Below, piece after piece: positions 5,078-6,038 of a DNA stretch of 6,038 nucleotides. Position 1 is the first letter of the stretch. Each line of letters begins with the position of its first letter. The position numbers and the translations under genes were made by a program. The stretch is from Treponema sp. (GTDB taxonomy: Bacteria > Spirochaetota > Spirochaetia > Treponematales > Breznakiellaceae), in assembly GCA_031275515.1 (NCBI GenBank), contig JAISOQ010000013.1, positions 1 through 6,038 on the forward strand. Reading direction: 5' to 3'. Below the pieces are notes generated by a model. The model made no database searches, was not told the origin of the DNA, and saw only the letters and a list, made by a program, of their open reading frames with translations.

Positions 5078-6038
5078 TCCTCTGGTTTCTGGGGCGGTCC
5101 TCTTGTTTGCGATCCTGTCCGGATGTAAGGGCAGTGAAAAAACAAGCCCGGCCCCTGCCCAGGAAGAAGCAAGAGCAGCCGTGCTTGCCGTAGACATGAC
5201 AGGCCGGCAGGTAGCAGTTCCGGCCAAACCCCAGCGGGTGATTACCGACCGGATTCTTCCCTTTCCGTCAACTTACTTTGTCGGGGTCCGTTCCAGCATG
5301 GCGGAAGTGGTTGCCATGCATCCCGCGTCCAAAAGCGCCGCGGTCAATTCCATGCTGAACATTATGGCCCCGGATATAGCCAAGGCCTCAACGGGCATTT
5401 TTAACGGCGATACCCCGAACATCGAAGAGATTATGAACCTAAACCCTGATTTGGTATTTGCCTTTGCCGATCTGGAGGGCGCGCTTGTTCCCTATGAGAC
5501 CGCGGGCATTACCGCTTTGGGGATCAGGGCCGCCAGCGCCGCAGGAGGCGATTCCATTGAGACCCTCCGGGGCTGGTTTGAAGTATTGGCCTATACCGGC
5601 GGGGACAAAGCCCGGATGGACGCCGTCATTGAAGAAGGGAACGCCGCCAAAAAGATGATTGCCGATGCTTTGGCTAAATCGGCAGAGCCCAATCCTTCCG
5701 CGGTTTTTATCTTTTCCACCACCGGGAATAACCTTGAGATTGCGGGGGGCAATTTTTTCAGCGAATATTGGCTGAAAAACAGCGGCGCGGATGATCCCGC
5801 GGCCCGGGCATTTCAGGGCCGGAAGGTGGTAAACATGGAACAGCTATACCAATGGAACCCTGACATCATATACATCACCAACTTCACCCCCCTTCAGCCT
5901 GAAGATATTTATCAAAACGCCGCCCTGGGCCAGGACTGGAGTTCCCTCAATGCGGTCCAGAACAAACGGGTTCATAAAGTCCCCCTGGGCATTTACCGCT
6001 GGTTCCCGCCTTCCGGCGATACCCCTCTGATGTTAAAG
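5058..6038 (+). CDS. Periplasmic/surface substrate-binding lipoprotein of the ABC importer, 3' end missing
   Basis: The frame is open from 5058 to the window end, giving 327 residues; family members are usually about 340-390, so only a short C-terminal piece is missing. A basic start (MKR), a hydrophobic stretch (about 9-20) and the lipobox LSGC with Cys23 mark a lipoprotein anchored outside the inner membrane. A charged, Ala/Pro-rich linker (24-44) leads into a class III (FecB/BtuF, TroA-like) binding fold: VDMTGRQVAVPAKPQRVI (45-62), IEEIMNLNPDLVFA (122-135), MEQLYQWNPDIIYI (260-273) and the WSSLNAVQNKRVHKVP segment (294-309). It captures the ligand and hands it to the permease. LPFPSTYF at 67-74, SMLNIMAP at 98-105 and YRWFPPSGDTPLML near the end look characteristic of one subfamily, but I cannot name its ligand. 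It is the last visible gene of the importer operon. Confidence 0.93.
   Translation, partial: MKRLFPSPLVSGAVLLFAILSGCKGSEKTSPAPAQEEARAAVLAVDMTGRQVAVPAKPQRVITDRILPFPSTYFVGVRSSMAEVVAMHPASKSAAVNSMLNIMAPDIAKASTGIFNGDTPNIEEIMNLNPDLVFAFADLEGALVPYETAGITALGIRAASAAGGDSIETLRGWFEVLAYTGGDKARMDAVIEEGNAAKKMIADALAKSAEPNPSAVFIFSTTGNNLEIAGGNFFSEYWLKNSGADDPAARAFQGRKVVNMEQLYQWNPDIIYITNFTPLQPEDIYQNAALGQDWSSLNAVQNKRVHKVPLGIYRWFPPSGDTPLMLK

Noticed and set aside
5458..5658. Small plus-strand open frame (66 codons) inside the binding-protein gene
   Set aside because: It is out of frame with a well-supported lipoprotein gene and has no features of its own.

Overview
The window holds two divergently transcribed gene sets, read outward from one AT-rich intergenic region (about 3067-3249). 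The minus-strand set encodes a nitrogenase-like reductase: an Fe protein (NifH family, 2302-3066), a first component-1 subunit (NifD-like, 944-2305), and a second component-1 subunit (NifK/NifE-like, 1-914) whose 3' end lies beyond base 1. The plus-strand set encodes a class II (BtuCD/FecCD type) ABC importer: permease (3250-4254), ATPase (4247-5077) and substrate-binding lipoprotein (from 5058, cut off by base 6038).

The Fe protein is a textbook member of its family, with P-loop, both cluster cysteines and the switch motifs. Both component-1 subunits diverge strongly from true nitrogenase. The D-like subunit keeps cysteines at the three P-cluster positions. By manual alignment it has no counterpart of the FeMo-cofactor ligands Cys275 and His442 (Azotobacter NifD numbering). 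The second subunit keeps two of the three expected cysteines. No nifB, nifE/nifN pair, nifV or vnf/anf-type delta subunit gene is visible. The best reading is an uncharacterised group IV-like nitrogenase homologue, not a nitrogen-fixing enzyme. Its substrate cannot be read from the sequence.

The importer family moves metal-bearing or bulky ligands (ferric siderophores, haem, cobalamin, and in the MolABC branch molybdate/tungstate). A shared intergenic control region suggests, but does not prove, that the importer supplies the reductase with substrate, metal or cofactor. A near-consensus sigma-70 promoter (TTGACA, 17 bp, TATGAT) drives the importer and a weaker one (TTGCCT, 18 bp, TATACT) probably drives the reductase. 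A 16-bp imperfect palindrome at the likely transcription start of the importer, and a related half-site upstream, are candidate operators.

The host is a bacterium with GC-rich genes, AT-rich spacers, purine-rich ribosome binding sites and a lipoprotein-type binding protein. Gene sets of this kind are known to me from anaerobes such as termite-gut treponemes and clostridia. I favour an anaerobic spirochaete or Firmicute, but the window does not decide this. No RNA gene, mobile element, CRISPR array or convincing terminator was seen. Apart from the 183-base divergent spacer the window is almost wholly coding.
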